DNA of 64,000 nucleotides from Saccharum officinarum (Eukaryota > Streptophyta > Magnoliopsida > Poales > Poaceae). The translations under genes and the position numbers were made by a program. Under the pieces are notes generated by a model, which was not told where the DNA came from, did not search any database, and saw nothing but the letters and a program-made list of their open reading frames with translations. The stretch's first letter is position 1. Each line of letters opens with the position of its first letter. The stretch covers positions 113,194,680 to 113,258,679 of the forward strand of contig CM036160.1 of NCBI GenBank assembly GCA_020631735.1, written 5' to 3'. Positions 11,996 through 23,391 of this stretch are shown here, piece by piece.

Positions 11996-13385
11996 GATTT
12001 TTTTTATTTTAACCATTTTTTAATAATATTTCAAAAAACTACCGTGAAATTTTGTTTTTTCAAACTAACCGTTTTAGCGGCGCTGTCAACCATGGCGCCA
12101 CATTTCTACACCACAGAGCGCTGACGTGGCAGCCGAGGCACGAGAGTCAGGATGACGTGGTACGGTCTGTGTCGCCATCATTCATGGCGCCACACTGTAG
12201 CGCCGTGGATCATAGCGTCACAAGCTGAATTAGGCCAGCAACAAGAATCGCTGGCCGACAGTACTAGAATGCATGCTGCATCTGAGCGAAAAACCAGAAC
12301 ACATGGAATAGAACTTGCCACTTAACACTCTGCAGATACATCCCTCCTGTGTCTATAAACCATCTCATGCCAGTGTTGTAGTACCTAATTGCACACAATA
12401 TACGAGGAACCTTGTTGTATGCTTCCTCCCAGCTACCCCAACAGATGGCAAGGGCAATTTGCTTGGCATGCCAAGCCTTTTCGTACTTGACTTCATACTT
12501 GGTAAATGTGAATATGTTCTGTTGTAGCATAGTCACCGAAACATTGTTGTCTACATCAACGAGACCCAATATACGACAGACGAGGTAGCGCACAGTGAGC
12601 TGCGGATGATAATCCTTCGACGAATTACTCCTGCATATGTGGGGTTGGACCACTTTGGTTACCCTCCACTAACCTATACTAACTATACTAACCTATAATT
12701 TACTATACTAACTTATTTACTAAACTAACTTATTTACTATACAAATTAATTTGCAACTATGATTTACCAACTAATTTACCAACTAATTTACAACTATACT
12801 AACTTAGCATGTGCAATTTAGGGATTTACCTTGAAGAACTTGGTGATTTTGTGCCCTTGACGAGGTGCCAACCGGCGGCGTGAGGAGCCGGGTGACCCGG
12901 CTAGGGCCGCACTGCCCCGCCCCCTCTCAAGGTTCGAGACGGAGTCCCACTGCCGCGCCCCCTCCCTGTTCCTTTGCAGCGCGGCAGTGGGCGGAGGAGG
13001 GGCGGCGCGAGGGGAGGAGGAGGGGCCGGCCTGGGTCCCCAAGGGACGCGAAGGGCGGCGGTGGCGGCAGAAGGAGGCGGCAGAAGGAGCTCGGGGATGA
13101 CAAAGAAGAGGAAGAGGAAGAAGTTGGGCCGGACGGGCCTAATTCAACTTGTGGCGCCATGATCCACGGCGCCACAGTGTGGCACCATGAATGGTGGCGC
13201 CACAGACCCTGTCACGTTATCCCGACTCCCGTGCCTCGGCCGCCACGTCAGCGCTCTATGGCGCCACAATGTAGAATTGTGGCGCCATGGTTGACGGCGC
13301 CGCAAAAACGGTTAGTTTTAAAAAAACAAAAGTTCACGGTTGTTTTTTAAAATATTATTAAAAAACAGTTAAAAATAAAAAAATC
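11996..13385. mobile_element. Mutator-like element (MULE) with about 245-bp terminal inverted repeats
   Basis: The ends GATTTTTTTTATTTTAAC and its inverse (AAAATAAAAAAATC) bound the element. They are flanked by a perfect 8-bp duplication CAGCAGTG at 11988-11995 and 13386-13393. Inverted repeats run about 11996-12240 and 13140-13385. They are rich in TGGCGCCA-type palindromes, so each arm could also fold on itself. An ORF resembling the N-terminal part of a plant MULE transposase lies inside. Mutator elements usually make 8-11 bp duplications, which fits. The GC-rich centre (12820-13130) has no assignable coding content. Confidence 0.8.
12264..12653 (-). pseudogene. MULE transposase N-terminal fragment
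   Basis: An open frame of 129 residues contains KAWHAKQIALAICWGSWEEA followed by YNKVPRILCAIRYYNTGMRW. This matches the arrangement just upstream of the catalytic domain in MuDR-like plant transposases (K-AW-AKQ-A, G-W-ESY--LP, then the start of the DDE region). The frame ends before any DDE triad, so the element is non-autonomous. Confidence 0.65.
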
Positions 13386-13584
13386 CAGCAGTGCAGGTGC
13401 AGCAGAGCAGACCAAGAGGGCTCAATCTGTGCAAGTGATCAAATGAGGAATGGCACTGAAGTTGGTTGAGACATCCCTGTCTCCAGAGCTTCTCCGTCAC
13501 GGGATCTTCTTTGTGTTGGGCTCCGGCCGGTAGTTAAGACTTAAGACTCACAGCACAGTGCAACAGCAAGCAGGGCATAGCTTA

Positions 13585-13812
13585 GGGGTGTTTAGTTTCC
13601 CACCTAAAAATTTTACACCCCATCCTATCGAATGTTCGAAGACATGCATAGAGCATTAAATATAGATAAAAAATAACTAATCACACAGTTTACATGTATT
13701 TTACGAGACAAAACTTTTAAGCCTAATTAGTCTATAATGAGATACTAATTGCTATAGTTACATATGTGCTACAGTACCCGAAAACTTTACAGCTCCTCAG
13801 CTAAACACGCCC
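13585..13812. mobile_element. Tourist-like MITE (PIF/Harbinger type)
   Basis: Terminal repeats GGGGTGTTTAGTT and CTAAACACGCCC are flanked by TTA on both sides (13582-13584, 13813-13815). The interior has the block shared with the other copies here: ACTAATCACACAGTTT, TTTTACGAGAC, GCCTAATTAGTC. Confidence 0.75.
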
Positions 13813-13815
13813 TTA

Positions 13816-14759
13816 TGTGTTGTTGAAGCCAATGGTGCCGTCATGGTTGCCTGTGTGATGAACCTCGAGTGTAAAGACTGCAAAATTCAGGAAGAAGTAC
13901 TGCATCTGCGTCAAATAGAAAAGCTAGATCATGCATATAGGAACACAACTCTCCATTTTTCTTTTTCTTTTTCTCGAATACGCAAAAGCTTTACGTATCA
14001 TTATATTAAGTAGAATAATTTAGACAAACATACAACGCGCTTGTATCGAGCGTCAAAGGAGGTCAACCTAACACAGCCGTAGCTGGACCATCCTACTAAG
14101 AGACCTCTAAATTCAATATTACATTAAAGGAAACAACCAATGCTGACACAACGGTACGAACTTAGGAGGTGGCCTTGCGTCTTTGCAGCTGTCTGGACCA
14201 AACAGCCAGGAAGAGCTCGTGCGGCGCTTTGGCTTTGGCTTCGGTTCTTCTCTATTTTTCTTATAGTTCCCTGTAACCTCCTAGAAGGTAATACGTCGCT
14301 ACGGAGTAGCATAGCAAAGCCCAAATCCAGACTATGTACTGTACAACAATAGATGCAGCTATGAAATTAGCAGCTGCTGAGAATAAACTCAAACTTGTGC
14401 TCATCGGCATAGGTCCGAGTGCTTCTTCCTATTTGTAATGCTGATTTCTGGGAGGCAGAGGGATCATACTGTTTTTCTGATACCCGACGGAGGGATCGTA
14501 CTATTCTTTTTTTTTTCTCTGAAACCCGGCTTTGGGATCATACTACATGGCAGAAGTAAGTAGGACGTAGGAGTGCTGTGTTCACAATGCAGCAGAGCAG
14601 CCAGAGCTGAAAGAAGAAAGTTGAAATCGAGGGGACTATAAGATCAAGACCAACTATAGCTATAGGTGGCTGGCCTATTAGACAATATTCGCAGACCCGC
14701 ACTGGATTACAAGAAGAGCAGCATAATTACAGGAGAAGAGTGGATTGGGGGGGCACTCG
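13816..14759. other. 3' flank of the PDK gene, repeat debris
   Basis: No gene seen. A CTCGAATACGCAAAAGC / GTATCATTATATTAAG motif near 13974-14012 is of a kind common in grass repeats but has no clear partner end. The part next to 14760 is probably the 3' UTR of the PDK gene. Confidence 0.35.
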
Positions 14760-17700
14760 TCAAGGCAAGGGCTCCTCTGAATCTCCTAGCCGTGACAAGT
14801 GGAGGTAAGCATCGGTACCTACAGGATGGATAGAAACAGAAGTTATGTTCCGATGTCTGATGCGGAAATTTAGGATGATACGGAACTGAGAACATGGCTG
14901 ATTTGTTTAACGCTTGGATTGACTGGCTATTTACTGTATCAAGTGAAATATGGCCATACCGTATCCTTCCATTGAGATGATTTGCAAGTCGCCACCAAAA
15001 TACCGAGCGTAAAGCCGGCTGATTGGGAGCCCAAAACCATATCCGGCCATAGTTACTCCTATATTTTTTGAACGCATAGTTACTCCTATATTAGGTCTAT
15101 CTAGCTCAGGAAGATTCTTTGCAGTGCTATACAAATACGTGAAAATTCTTGGGAGGCCACTTCTTGGTATCCCGCCACCTTCATCACTAACCTGCGTTAG
15201 AAGAGCAAACTTCAGCACCACTTTTGTGCACAATTTAGTTATCTTACAGCAATACATATAGTATCATAAAGGTCCACAAACTTAAACTAGCTATAGTTTA
15301 CATGTAGTCTCTACCATATCAAGAATGATATGTAGCACCAGACTTCATTTAAGTTACAATTAACTAATATAGTACTGCAAAGTATGTATCAAATATCAGT
15401 GGCAAACGTCAGCGGAAGTTCCATAAAATTAATGAAGTTTGCACATTTCCATTAAGTTCATTAGTATGCTGTTGCACTTGACAAATGACAGTGGAAGTTC
15501 CGTAAGTTTTGCTGGCCTTTACAAATTTTCAAATTGCAACTTTCATTAATAAATAGCTGTGGCTAGAATGTTACCAACAATTCATGATAGGTGATGACAA
15601 AGACTACTACCTTGATAGTAACATCCTCTTCTCCATCAGCAACTATAATTCTAACTGGAGGAGCATCTTTATCAGAATTCATATACCGTTCTTGCACCGC
15701 ACGAAGAGAGTTCTTCACCAATTCAAATAACATCAGATGTAGGTGATGTGTGACATATCTGCATTTGATGAAGCCAAAATGTTATCTAGTGTTTTGTTTT
15801 TGTATTTGTTTGTTTTACATGGAAGGGTAAGCCAATTAAAAGGACTAAAATAACGAGGCAATAAAAATGTACACAAACAAATTATGTACGATCTATAAGA
15901 AGCATCCAAATTGAACTCCAAAAACATGTTACGACATCACATTGGCAAACAAAATGATACCATCGCTAAAGATCCAAATCCATAAAGGTAACTTACGAGA
16001 GATTACAGGACTTACGGAAATGTAAAATTTGGATCACCATAAATGTTAATATCAGGAGCTGATCCATATTCCCTTAAACAAATAGCACGGGCATCTTCAC
16101 AAGCAGCTTGAGCCACCTGTATTGGGGATAATCTTGTATTAATGAGGCCTATGACACCAGAGGGTTGAGGATCATGCAAAGCCACATGCTGCCCTGAAAT
16201 TAATCAAGTCCAAATAACTCAGGCCACATATCTAATAGCAACAGACGCTCAACTTTCCATCAATCATTTGACTTAGGCCCCACACATGGGGCCATGAAGA
16301 GCAATTTCAGTTAAAACCATATCATATTTTACATGACCAAAAATCCCAAAATATAGTTTAGCAACATATAAATGAGGCCAAAAAGTGTGCTCAGTTTGAC
16401 AGATCTACAGTGAACTTTTGGATATGTTACTATACTGCTTTCAGGGGAAAAAGTAGTATATGCTAGTACAGTAACTGTTATAAAAAGAAATAGCATGTAA
16501 GACAATATTTACCATAGCATATCCAAGAACTAAACTGGACAAGAACAAAGTTGGCAGTAGATTTTACCCTTCATAAATTAAGCTCCTGACAAAACAGTTT
16601 GAAGGTTGCGAACCTATCAGCATGCGGATGCCAATCCTTGACATGTAGAATCGATCAAGGAACTCGTGGATCTGATCATCGAATTCAAAGGGAACCTTCC
16701 TTGAGTGGCCCAGTTCCTTCTTCAGCTGCTGCACTCCCAAAGCCATTGTTGGAACCACATTATTGTGCCGCATTTTGACCATATTGATCATCTGTGTGAA
16801 AGCGAGCTCGTCGTTCCGGTTCCTCACTTCAGGGAAGTATCTGATGTCGCGGAATGAGTCCAAGTACCAATCCCGCACCTTAATTAACAAATAAGAAATG
16901 GTTAACAGACCAAACACCAGTCCCGCTCCCCACAGCAGAATGGTCACATCGGTAATACTATTCATCTAGCTAGTTAACGAAACATCTCTTAATAAAATAC
17001 ACATTCTTTGCTGACTTGATAAAATACACATTCTTTGCTGACTTAAGATATTATAGCGTTGACGAAGTAAGCAAGTCAGCAAGAATCTCTCAAAAAATAC
17101 TTTTAGAAAAGGGGAAATCTCCCACAATTAACGATTCCTTCTTATCACAACTTTTTATTATTCCTACAACAAATGCAACTATAATTTCGTAAGAACAAGG
17201 AATCCAAGCTAAAATCTACGAGTGGCAAATTAGAATGAGATACTATGAGACTATGAGAGTGATGGTTTGGACCACGAGTGGAATAGAAAGAAACAGACCT
17301 ACAAACAAAAAGGAAAAAGAAGCAGCATCTACCCATAAAAATGAAGCACCTCTTCAGGATTATTCGGAACTAAAATCCTGCTAAGGATCCCTATCTGCTT
17401 CAGTTGATTAGGAACTAAACCAAAAGCTAATATCCGCTTCAGTTTATTATAGGAACTAAACCAAAAGCTAATCATAGTGGTTAGTGGGGTAAGGGCTTTG
17501 CTACGGTACATCTATTACCTTGCAAGAGGTAAGACTTCAAAAAGATCATAGCCCTTGATTTTTGGAAAACAAATAAAATAATTTAATAAATTAAATAGTC
17601 ATATAATAGAAAAGGAATCCCAAAAATCTCAGGCATATCCCCACGCAGACTATCTTCCTTGTTTGGTGCTGCATGCAACAGGCAGCATGTCGAAAAAATG

Positions 17701-18966
17701 AAATGTGCTGGCGTGGATCTTCGTCCCCGTACACACGATGCAATTATTAATTACCTGATCCAAAAAAATCAAGTAACTTAAATGCCCAGACTTGACAATT
17801 AATATGTACTTTTCTAAGAAAAACTGTGGATAAGTCATCTTCATCAAAATATGTTACATGTCGCTTAAATTAAATTGGATCTACCACCTGTAATTAAAAA
17901 GTGTTGCATATGTGTAATGCAACTATCAGGTTCATCTTATTATGTCATCATAAATATCGGTTTGTTACATTATAAAATTATATAAATTTGTACGTCTATC
18001 ATGAAATAGCTCTATAACATTTCAAAATAAAACTAAAATAGATAAATACAAATAACTATGTATTAGTTCTAACTACAAACCATCATGTTATATAAAATAA
18101 AATAAAGTACGGCTGCACATGTATGAAGTTGGTGCGGGCCGTGCGGCTATGTATGTGTGTCCATGTCCATGCCATAGAACACTTTAGGGGTTTGTTTGGC
18201 TGTACAAAAATCCACCTTAATCCACATGGTTTGGGAGGGATTTAGATGAAACTTAAACTAAATTTTACCTCAATCCCTCCCAAACTACGTGGATTAGAGT
18301 AGATTTGTGTGCAGCCAAACAAATCCTAGATCAAGTTAAAAAAAAAGTCAGATCATGCATGTATATTACATCTAATAGAAAGATGTTTTCTTTATATATC
18401 TATTGTCTCATAGAAGGTAATATTTGATAATTACTATTTAGATCAACGGTCCACAATTATTTTGATGTACCGTAGCAAAGGCCGTGGGGTAAATAGTAAA
18501 GATATGTATTGGTCTGTAAAAAACCACCCCAGATGAATCATGAACGGAGGTGCGCCAAACCTGTGGAGTCACCGGCTGGTGAACAAGTTAAGGATGAACA
18601 ATCAAGACAAGGGAATGGCCACCCAATCAAACACGTACGTACTACTGAGTAAAAACTAACCAAATCAATTCCGGGAGACAGAGACAGAGACAGGGAGAAG
18701 CGTGGGAGGAGGCATCGAGCGAGGCGGACCTTGAGGATGGCGGGCTTGTTGGAGAGGCCGAAGGGCAGCGACTCGAGCTCGAGCGCGCGGCGCGCGAAGC
18801 GGATGGGGAGCTCCTTGTGCAGGAACTGCGCGGAGAGGAGCAGGTTGCGCGGGGTGGGGCGGGAGCCGAACTCCATCATGTACCTCAGGCTCACCCCCGT
18901 CTGCTTCATGCTCCCCCACCGCCCCACCTCCTCCGCCACCGCCCGCGCCACCGGCTCCGACGCCAT
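14760..18966 (-). CDS. PDK: pyruvate dehydrogenase (acetyl-transferring) kinase, mitochondrial
   Basis: Six exons (18730-18966, 16614-16878, 16016-16193, 15611-15758, 14960-15191, 14760-14818) join in frame to 372 residues. The enzyme phosphorylates and inactivates the E1 subunit of the mitochondrial pyruvate dehydrogenase complex. Seen: a BCDHK/PDK N-terminal helical domain (residues about 15-170, ending [13 protein letters not shown]), then a GHKL ATPase domain with N-box [11 protein letters not shown] (E239, N243), G1 box DEGGGIP (279-285) and G2 box GYGFGLP (326-332). The C-terminus is [15 protein letters not shown]. Start chosen at MASEPVAR, which matches plant PDKs; an in-frame ATG lies 36 nt upstream. 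Odd: an in-frame 27-nt duplication adds RSKNIGVTM in the ATP lid just before G2, making the protein nine residues longer than usual. If exon 5 is read through, a false stop appears at 14931; the real sixth exon restores the family C-terminus. Confidence 0.93.
15048..15092 (-). repeat. in-frame 27-nt duplication within PDK exon 5
   Basis: The 18-mer CATAGTTACTCCTATATT occurs at 15048-15065 and again at 15075-15092, separated by TTTTGAACG. In the protein this reads [15 protein letters not shown] immediately before AGYGFGLP. The shift is exactly nine codons, so the frame is kept. Confidence 0.9.
17493..18483. mobile_element. Mutator-type non-autonomous element in PDK intron 1
   Basis: The inverted ends GGGCTTTGCTACGGTACATC and GGCCTTTGCTACGGTACATC (reverse side) are flanked by a perfect 9-bp duplication GTGGGGTAA at 17484-17492 and 18484-18492. 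The 991-bp interior is AT-rich and has no transposase frame. A smaller MITE is nested inside. Confidence 0.85.
18188..18326. mobile_element. small Tourist-like MITE nested in the intronic Mutator element
   Basis: Ends GGGTTTGTTTGGCTG and CAGCCAAACAAATCC are flanked by TAG. The two arms (TCCACCTTAATCCAC... and ...GTGGATTAGAGTAGA) are largely complementary, so the 139-bp unit can form a hairpin. Confidence 0.7.
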
Positions 18967-19002
18967 CGTCATCCACTCCGCGCCAACTCTATCAGCCGGC
19001 AA

Positions 19003-19351
19003 CCGCCGCAGTCACCGGTGGGAATTGGGATGAGCCAGCGAGCGAGGCGCCCAATCAACCAGCAAGGCGCACGGAGTGGAACCAAAATGGCGGAGCCGCG
19101 CCCGCGCTTTTAAAGGCTGCCGGCCGGAGGCGGGGAAGGGATCTGTGGTGGGCCTTCTTGTCAGCAGGCCGGTACCTCGTGATCTGGCTAGGCCCACCTG
19201 TCAGAAGGTGTAGCGGTTTGTGTGGACAGCATCCGAATCCGTTCCGTTGAGGAGGGAGACACATGGCTTAGCTTATCCACGAGGATTCCGGAATAGATCC
19301 CCATGCTAATCACACCGCCAGCACGGCAGGCGCAGAACAGAACCAGGCGAT
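19003..19351. promoter_or_regulatory. 5' flank of the PDK gene
   Basis: GC-rich near 19003-19200, directly upstream of the PDK first exon. It is the expected promoter and 5' UTR side. I could not place a TATA box with confidence. Confidence 0.3.
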
Positions 19352-19565
19352 CCGAAATTTTTGGGGAAAAATTCCTGTAGCACTTTCGTTGTTATTTGAC
19401 AAAATTTGTCCAACTATAGACTAACTAGGCTCAAAAGATTCGTCTCGACATTTACAGACAAACTATGCAATTAGTTATTTTTTAACTACATTTAATACTC
19501 TATGTATGCGTCTAAAGATTCGATGTGATGGGTGAAAGAAGAAATATTTTGGGAAGTGAACGGGC
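19352..19565. mobile_element. degenerate MITE copy of the TGTTTAG family
   Basis: Shares the internal blocks CTGTAGCACTTTCG, GACTAACTAGGCTCAAAAG, ATTCGTCTCG and GCAATTAGTTATTTTTT with the other copies, in the opposite orientation to those at 13.6 and 50.3 kb. Clean terminal repeats are missing on the left. Confidence 0.55.
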
Positions 19566-22196
19566 CGAATCATATCACGTGCTTTCAGCAAACAATCTCA
19601 GGACTTTGGCCGAAATTCGCCGAAAAAGGGTGTCCTGCTGGTGTTGAAATTTTTGACATCTGTGATTCTAAACGACTTCTGACAGGACTTTCCATACGAG
19701 TTTCTGTTAAAGATGGAATCGTAGTTAGAAGTAGATTAGGATAGCAAAGAGTGGTGCATCAGTGCTAATCCCGGCCACTGCTAGCTAATTGGCTAGGTTA
19801 AGCAGATCTGGAGGACGCTGTCGTTGCCGTCGGCGTCAACGTTCACCGACGACCACGACTTGTCCGGGAGAATTTCGGGTGCAGTGGCACTAGCGTAGCG
19901 CTAGCTACCAGGAGAATAAAGGAGTGCCAGACGATTCATTTTCGGCAACTAGTGGACAGGATCCATGGCTGGATGCACACCACAAAGCCATTGCTCATAT
20001 AGCAAAAAAATCTTACAAATTGACTAGTTGCCTTGCTTCTGGTGCAAGGGCAACATATGCATGGTCTAGTTTAGTTGCTCACTGGAGAGCGAGGATTAGA
20101 TAGAGTTCTCGATCTCCTTTGTCCTTCGCTGTGAGCCGAGACAGTTACTCTGGAAGGAATTTGAGCCACAATAATCTTCCCCAAGGAATCCATGAATGGT
20201 TAAATTTGAGTGCAGATAAAAAGATGGTGCCCTGATAGAATCTATCATATGATCTCTGCGAAAGTAAATTAAAATGATTCGGAGGTTGTGTGCTGTACCT
20301 AATGACAGCGGCCTCCACGCGAAGAGATAGGGCTCCAACCATGGAGCACATGAGCAAGACCACAAGTTCATCCTTTTGGTTCTGTAGAGTTCCAAACATG
20401 CCGCGTCCTAGAAGAACACATCTCACTCAAGTCTTGTTCACTATCATCGAATTAGGTAAGCAGATGCATCATATCCAGTACTGCCCACAGTTGATTATTG
20501 ATGAACAATTAAAACAGCAACAACCTACTACTGTGCTCTATCCCTTTGAGACAAAAGATGTAAATGATGTTTATCTTAAATGCATGGATGGATATTTAAT
20601 TTGCAAGATGCAACCTTGCAAGATCGATTTATATATGTTTGTCGAGAGAGAGAAGGGAGGGTAATTCCACGAGAAGCATATATATATACTAAACCCTTTC
20701 TCGCTGGCGAGGCTAGACAGCATGTTTCTCTATGGTCTTGTACAACTTCCACTACATGAAAACGCAATTTCTCGTCAAGAATAATTTCGGTGAGGGTTGT
20801 TCATTCGCAAGGAAAATTGGTGTCCATCTTGGTGTGATATTTTTTGCTATCCACAAACCGTAGAAGGAAAAAAAAATCCCTGGTGGCATACCACCACCAA
20901 ACTAATAATCATCTATTTATTGTCCCCTTGATACAATGGCACGGAAAATAACCTAGAAACTAGCATAGATAGTTTTCAAGCAACAATCTCAAATCAAATA
21001 CTTCTACGAATAAAAATCACATGCATTTTCTGTTTCAAATGCAACGGTTCAAACTTTCACTTGACACCAAATGGTAATTAAATCCATTGTACTATATATA
21101 GCTATAACAAAGATCATCAGTTAGCCACTGCTAGCAAATCCAAAGACACATAAGAAGAAACAATTGCCTCCATATGATTATATGAATGAGTTAGATTAGC
21201 AACTACAGTTATCCAACAACAAAAACTAAATGGCAATTTCAAAACGGTCATACCACTGCTGGAAACCGCACTATCCCTATGTGCACAAAAAAACTTCAAG
21301 AGAAAAAGGAAAAACTATCAAAGAAATCAATTATATTGGGCAACCAACAAGCAAAATTCCATCAAGGATAGATCGACAGAAAAATAGATTTTTGCCTATG
21401 AATTCTAGACAGGAACTCCATCTCTGACGGTAATTTTTTGATAGTGGGTTGATAGTATCGTCAGGTTTCGAAGACCCTCAATAACCGTGAGGTTATTTAT
21501 TTTATTTCCCTGTAGGGTTACCGTAAGAGATAGTTCAAAATTCTTTATTTATTTATTCTATAAGTAATAAGGGTTGACTTGCTGAAACTCTAATGAGGTA
21601 ATCTGAGTACATAGCAAAATCCCACTATAAAAACCAATCACCCACAAAGAGATATATTTTGGTTTCCATGCGACGTAGAAGAACTGTAGCCTCTAGAGGA
21701 GTACATCCATTGCTCGATGATAGAAACATCACAATTAATTCCATTTCACTGTCGTCGAGTAATTAGACAAGGATAACGCATCATCGTGTTACTAGTTTTA
21801 ATTAATGAAGGAGAATACAACCTCCACGAGTTATGCCTGTATATAATACGTAGTGCAGTTGGAGTAGAAACAAGGCCAGTCTTAATGGAGTTTCGTTAAA
21901 GTTTCATGGGTATTAAATATGCTGATGTGGCACTGTATTAATGAAAAGAGATGATAAGAGTTTTATAGGAGTAGAAATAGCTTTATGGGGATGAAACTCT
22001 TCTACACTATTTCCGAAATCTGAATGCGTTGAAAACTGTGACATGAAATCGACTAGCCTATTCCAACGCAGGTTACTAGCTGCAGTCGGGATGGAACCGC
22101 ATCATGGTTCTTGAGCAGACAGCTCATGCTCATCCGCTCGTGGATCTGTTTTTGCATATACGGTGCGCACCTAAAGATGGGATAGCGTTGAACTAT
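19566..22196. other. intergenic, no supported gene
   Basis: Overlapping frames on both strands around 20096-20664 include a hydrophobic stretch on the minus strand but no recognisable family or splice structure. I see nothing else definable. A GGCCAGTCTTAATGG motif near 21872 resembles the end of another grass MITE, but the second end is unclear. Confidence 0.35.
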
Positions 22197-22450
22197 GGGG
22201 TTGTTTAGTTGGTGAAAAAGTTTGGGTTCGGCTACTGTAGCACTTTTCGTTTTTATTTGGTAATTTGTGTCCAATCATGGACTAATTAGGCTCAAAAGAT
22301 TTGTCTCGTGATTTACAACTAAACTGTGTAATTAGTTTTTTCTTTCGTCTATATTTACTACTCCATGCATATGTCGCAAGATTTGATGTGGCAGGTACTG
22401 TAGCACTTTTTGGGTTCTCTTTTTGGGTTGGGGATGAACTAAACAGGCCC
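22197..22450. mobile_element. Tourist-like MITE
   Basis: Terminal repeats GGGGTTGTTTAGTTG and GAACTAAACAGGCCC are flanked by TAT (22194-22196, 22451-22453). It contains the shared core CTGTAGCACTTTTCG, ATTAGGCTCAAAAGATT, GTCTCGTGATTTAC. Confidence 0.75.
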
Positions 22451-22679
22451 TATGTACGTCTCAATGCAAATTGTAATTTTTTTTCCATATAACCCGAAGA
22501 AGAAATAAATGGGTGGAGTGCTAAACTGCTAACTGCTGTGTGTGCAGCCAATGGGAAACCAAGGCAGACAGGGCAGGGCAGGCCAGGAAGCAGACAACAA
22601 CAAGACAAGGAAGGGTAGGGGAAGGGTTTGAGAAGACACGAAGGAAGCCCTCCGTCAAATCACAGCCATATTATCCTAG

Positions 22680-22955
22680 GGCTTTGTTTAGATGATGGAT
22701 TCGGGTCACCCCGAAATACTGTAGCGACACTGTTTGACACTGTAGTGTTTTTGTTTTTATTTAGTAATAATTGTCCAAACATTGATTAATTAGGTTCAAA
22801 ATGTTTATCTCGTAAAGTACAACAAAACTGTGTAATTAATTTTTGATTTCATCTACATTTAGTACTCCATGCATGTACCGATATTTTGATGTGACGGGGA
22901 ATCTTTTTTTTACATAGTAGAATTTGAGAGGAGAAATTAGGAACTAAACAAGGCC
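22680..22955. mobile_element. Tourist-like MITE
   Basis: Terminal repeats GGCTTTGTTTAG and CTAAACAAGGCC are flanked by TAG (22677-22679, 22956-22958). It has the same core as the 22.2 kb copy and the same orientation. Confidence 0.75.
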
Positions 22956-23383
22956 TAGATCGATCTCGGTCGTTGCTTTCAGACGAGGGTTTGCAGCCAG
23001 GTCGCCTCAGCCTGGGCCACGGAATTATTGGCTAGCTGGTCCCACGGCCTAGCAGTGACGTGGAGAGCCCAGAGGCACATCTGCTCGGACAGTTGGTACG
23101 AGCCATGGGGCCGCCTACCCGCGCGTCCTTGTGCAGTGGGTCGGAATCTCTTGTCCAACTCCGACGCGTCGCCGGAGCCAGCCACGCGGCGGCGGACTGG
23201 AGCTGAGCTGTGCTGAGTGATTGGAGCGAGCTTAATCCCTCTTGTGAGTTGCATCCATCGACTGTGCTGGCCGCAGACCGCAGTACGTGTACTGATTATG
23301 GAATAATTAGGAGATCAATCATGGCTGAGACCTTGATTACTATCAGAGAGAGAGAGAGATGACGTGCGTGAAATGCAGGCAAG
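22956..23383. other. intergenic, no gene seen
   Basis: GC-rich from 22980 to 23220 with short frames on both strands and no recognisable product. A (GA)n run lies at 23345-23359. Confidence 0.35.
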
Positions 23384-23391
23384 CTGACATG

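Noticed and set aside
14931..14960. Apparent C-terminal truncation of PDK (frame ends MAIFHLIQ).
   Set aside because: This is read-through into intron 5. A donor G/GTATGG at 14960/14959 and an acceptor CTGTAG/GT at 14819/14818 restore the conserved C-terminus in a 59-nt last exon.
20096..20426. Minus-strand frame with a hydrophobic segment (ELVVLLMCSMVGALSLR).
   Set aside because: It could be a gene relic, but I found no family resemblance, no consistent exon structure and no intact neighbours.
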